Shown here in pieces: positions 4,412 through 5,621 of a stretch of DNA of 5,621 bases (position 1 is its first letter; every line of letters begins with the position of its first letter). The DNA comes from an uncultured Oxalobacteraceae bacterium. Lineage in GTDB: Bacteria; Pseudomonadota; Gammaproteobacteria; Burkholderiales; Burkholderiaceae. A model generated the notes under the pieces. The model did not search any database and was not told where the DNA came from. It saw only the letters and a program-made list of their open reading frames with translations. The stretch is taken from positions 1-5,621 of the forward strand of contig CAMLFK010000310.1 in the NCBI GenBank assembly GCA_946479255.1, read 5' to 3'. A program made the position numbers and the translations under genes.

Positions 4412-5621
4412 ATGCAGGCAAGCGACTACGACATCATCATCGTCGGCGGCGGCCCCACGGGCCTGATGCTGGCCGCCGAACTGGCATTGGCCGGCGTGGA
4501 CGCCGCCATCGTCGAACGCAAGCCGGCGCAGGCCCGCGTGGGCGGCCGCGCCGGCGGGCTGCACGCGCGCACGCTCGAACTGCTCGACCAGCGCGGCATC
4601 GTCGATCGCTTCCTGGCCGAAGGCAAGACGCACCCGCGCGTCAGTTTCCACGCGGCCCTCGACATCAGCGATTTCCCGACCCGCCACAACTACCTGCTCG
4701 CGCTGGCGCAGGAAAAGACCGAACGGCTGCTCGCGGCGTGGGCTGATGAGTTGAACGTGCGGATCTACCGCGACCGGGACGTCGACGGTATCGCATGCGA
4801 CGACGACGGCGTCGACGTCACGACGACGCAGGGCACGCGCATGCGTGCGCGCTGGCTGGTCGGCTGCGACGGCGGCCGCAGCCGCATCCGCAAGCTGGCC
4901 GGCATCGGCTTCCCCGGCTGGGACGCGTCGACGAGCTGGATCATCGCCGAAGTGAAAATGCGCGAAAAGCCGGTGCTCGGCTTCCACGAGGACGCGTCCG
5001 GCCGCCATGCGATGTCCATGCTCGAAGATGGCGAGACGGTCGGCGTCGTGCTGGCCGGACGCGATCCGCAGGCGGCCGGCGAGCCGACGCTCGACGAACT
5101 CGCCGCAGGCCTGAAAGTCATCTACGGGACCGATTTCGGCGTCCATTCTCCCACGTGGCTGTCCCGCTTCAGCGACGCCGTGCGCCAGGCGGACGCCTAT
5201 CGCAGGGACCGCATCCTGCTGGCGGGCGACGCCGCGCACATTCATCCGCCGCTGGGCGGGCAGGGCCTCAATCTCGGCGTGCAGGATGCCGTCAACCTCG
5301 GGTGGAAGCTGGCGCAGGTCGTGAAGGGTGTATCGCCGGCGGCGCTGCTCGATACCTACCAGGCCGAACGCCATCCGGCCGCCGCGCGTGTGCTGCGCAA
5401 CACGATCGCGCAAGGTGTGCTGCGGCGCCCGGACGACCGCACGCCCGTGCTGGGCGAATTCGTCGCGGAGATGCTCGCGATGGACGAACCCCGCAAGCGT
5501 TTCGGCGCGATGATCGCCGGCCTGGACATCCGCTACGACCTGGGCGAGGGCCACCCGCTGCTCGGGCGGCGCATGCCCGACCTGGACATCGTCACGGCGG
5601 CGGGGCCGACCCGCGTCCACG
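4412..5621 (+). CDS. Class A FAD-dependent monooxygenase, rifampicin-monooxygenase-like (3' end beyond window)
   Basis: The ATG at 4412 opens 403 codons with no stop before the window ends; family members run to about 480-550 residues, so the C terminus is missing. AGGTG (4402-4406) is the ribosome site. The Rossmann dinucleotide motif is DIIIVGGGPTGLMLAAEL (7-24), with acidic E35 ending the second strand. GLHARTLELLDQRGI follows (49-63). The DG motif is LVGCDGGRSRIRK (149-161), which contacts FAD and NAD(P)H. The GD motif is RILLAGDAAHIHPPLGGQGL (267-286), which binds FAD ribityl phosphate. GRRMPD (385-390) starts the thioredoxin-like tail domain. The protein is cytosolic; it uses NAD(P)H and O2 to hydroxylate an aromatic substrate. 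Relatives act on phenols, polyketides and rifamycin; the substrate cannot be read from sequence. Its GC content is far above its upstream neighbours. Confidence 0.92.
   Translation, partial: MQASDYDIIIVGGGPTGLMLAAELALAGVDAAIVERKPAQARVGGRAGGLHARTLELLDQRGIVDRFLAEGKTHPRVSFHAALDISDFPTRHNYLLALAQEKTERLLAAWADELNVRIYRDRDVDGIACDDDGVDVTTTQGTRMRARWLVGCDGGRSRIRKLAGIGFPGWDASTSWIIAEVKMREKPVLGFHEDASGRHAMSMLEDGETVGVVLAGRDPQAAGEPTLDELAAGLKVIYGTDFGVHSPTWLSRFSDAVRQADAYRRDRILLAGDAAHIHPPLGGQGLNLGVQDAVNLGWKLAQVVKGVSPAALLDTYQAERHPAAARVLRNTIAQGVLRRPDDRTPVLGEFVAEMLAMDEPRKRFGAMIAGLDIRYDLGEGHPLLGRRMPDLDIVTAAGPTRVH

Noticed and set aside
4073..5620. A 515-codon open frame on the - strand
   Set aside because: It is the antisense shadow of the monooxygenase and membrane-protein genes. 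Its translation is rich in Arg, Ala and Gly repeats with no domain, and the + strand frame carries three exact FAD motifs.

Overview
The window reads as a bacterial accessory region joined to a GC-rich core-type gene. All recognisable genes lie on the + strand. The final gene has strong GC bias (77% GC in a hand-counted 60-base line at 4441-4500) and is a class A flavin monooxygenase. Together with an IS3-type remnant close to insertion sequences of Burkholderia, Ralstonia and Xanthomonas, this suggests a high-GC beta- or gammaproteobacterium, probably Burkholderiaceae or Xanthomonadaceae. The assignment is inference; there is no rRNA or housekeeping marker.

Positions 1-3242 hold a tightly spaced series of small genes, most with their own ribosome binding site. 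In order: an AT-rich orphan (14-430); a broken standalone FtsK-gamma-like winged helix (448-656); a 62-residue charged protein; a 78-residue zinc-ribbon-like protein; a 112-residue protein with a phage-type C-terminal motif; a frameshifted one-TM microprotein (1515-1711); a 65-residue helical protein; a diverged tandem duplication of a leader with hairpins (1997-2131); a two-TM protein; a 195-residue protein with the D...QxK core of the PD-(D/E)XK nuclease fold; and an 84-residue helical protein directly behind it. Such mixtures of small orphans, phage-like genes and pseudogenes are typical of prophage, ICE or effector/immunity islands. No integrase, replication, conjugation or secretion gene is visible to say which.

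Positions 3258-3918 are a fusion scar. The start of a small CxxC (zinc-ribbon-like) gene runs in frame into the 3' half of an IS3-family transposase. The right terminal inverted repeat survives (3892-3918), but the left half, with the first catalytic Asp, is gone. A gene for a membrane-anchored protein (3998-4363) follows.

The composition changes between 4364 and 4411, and the monooxygenase (4412 to the window end, incomplete) begins. It probably marks the island edge or older flanking chromosome. The best candidates for something new are the PD-(D/E)XK-like protein with its adjacent small partner, and the duplicated hairpin leader in front of the two-TM gene.
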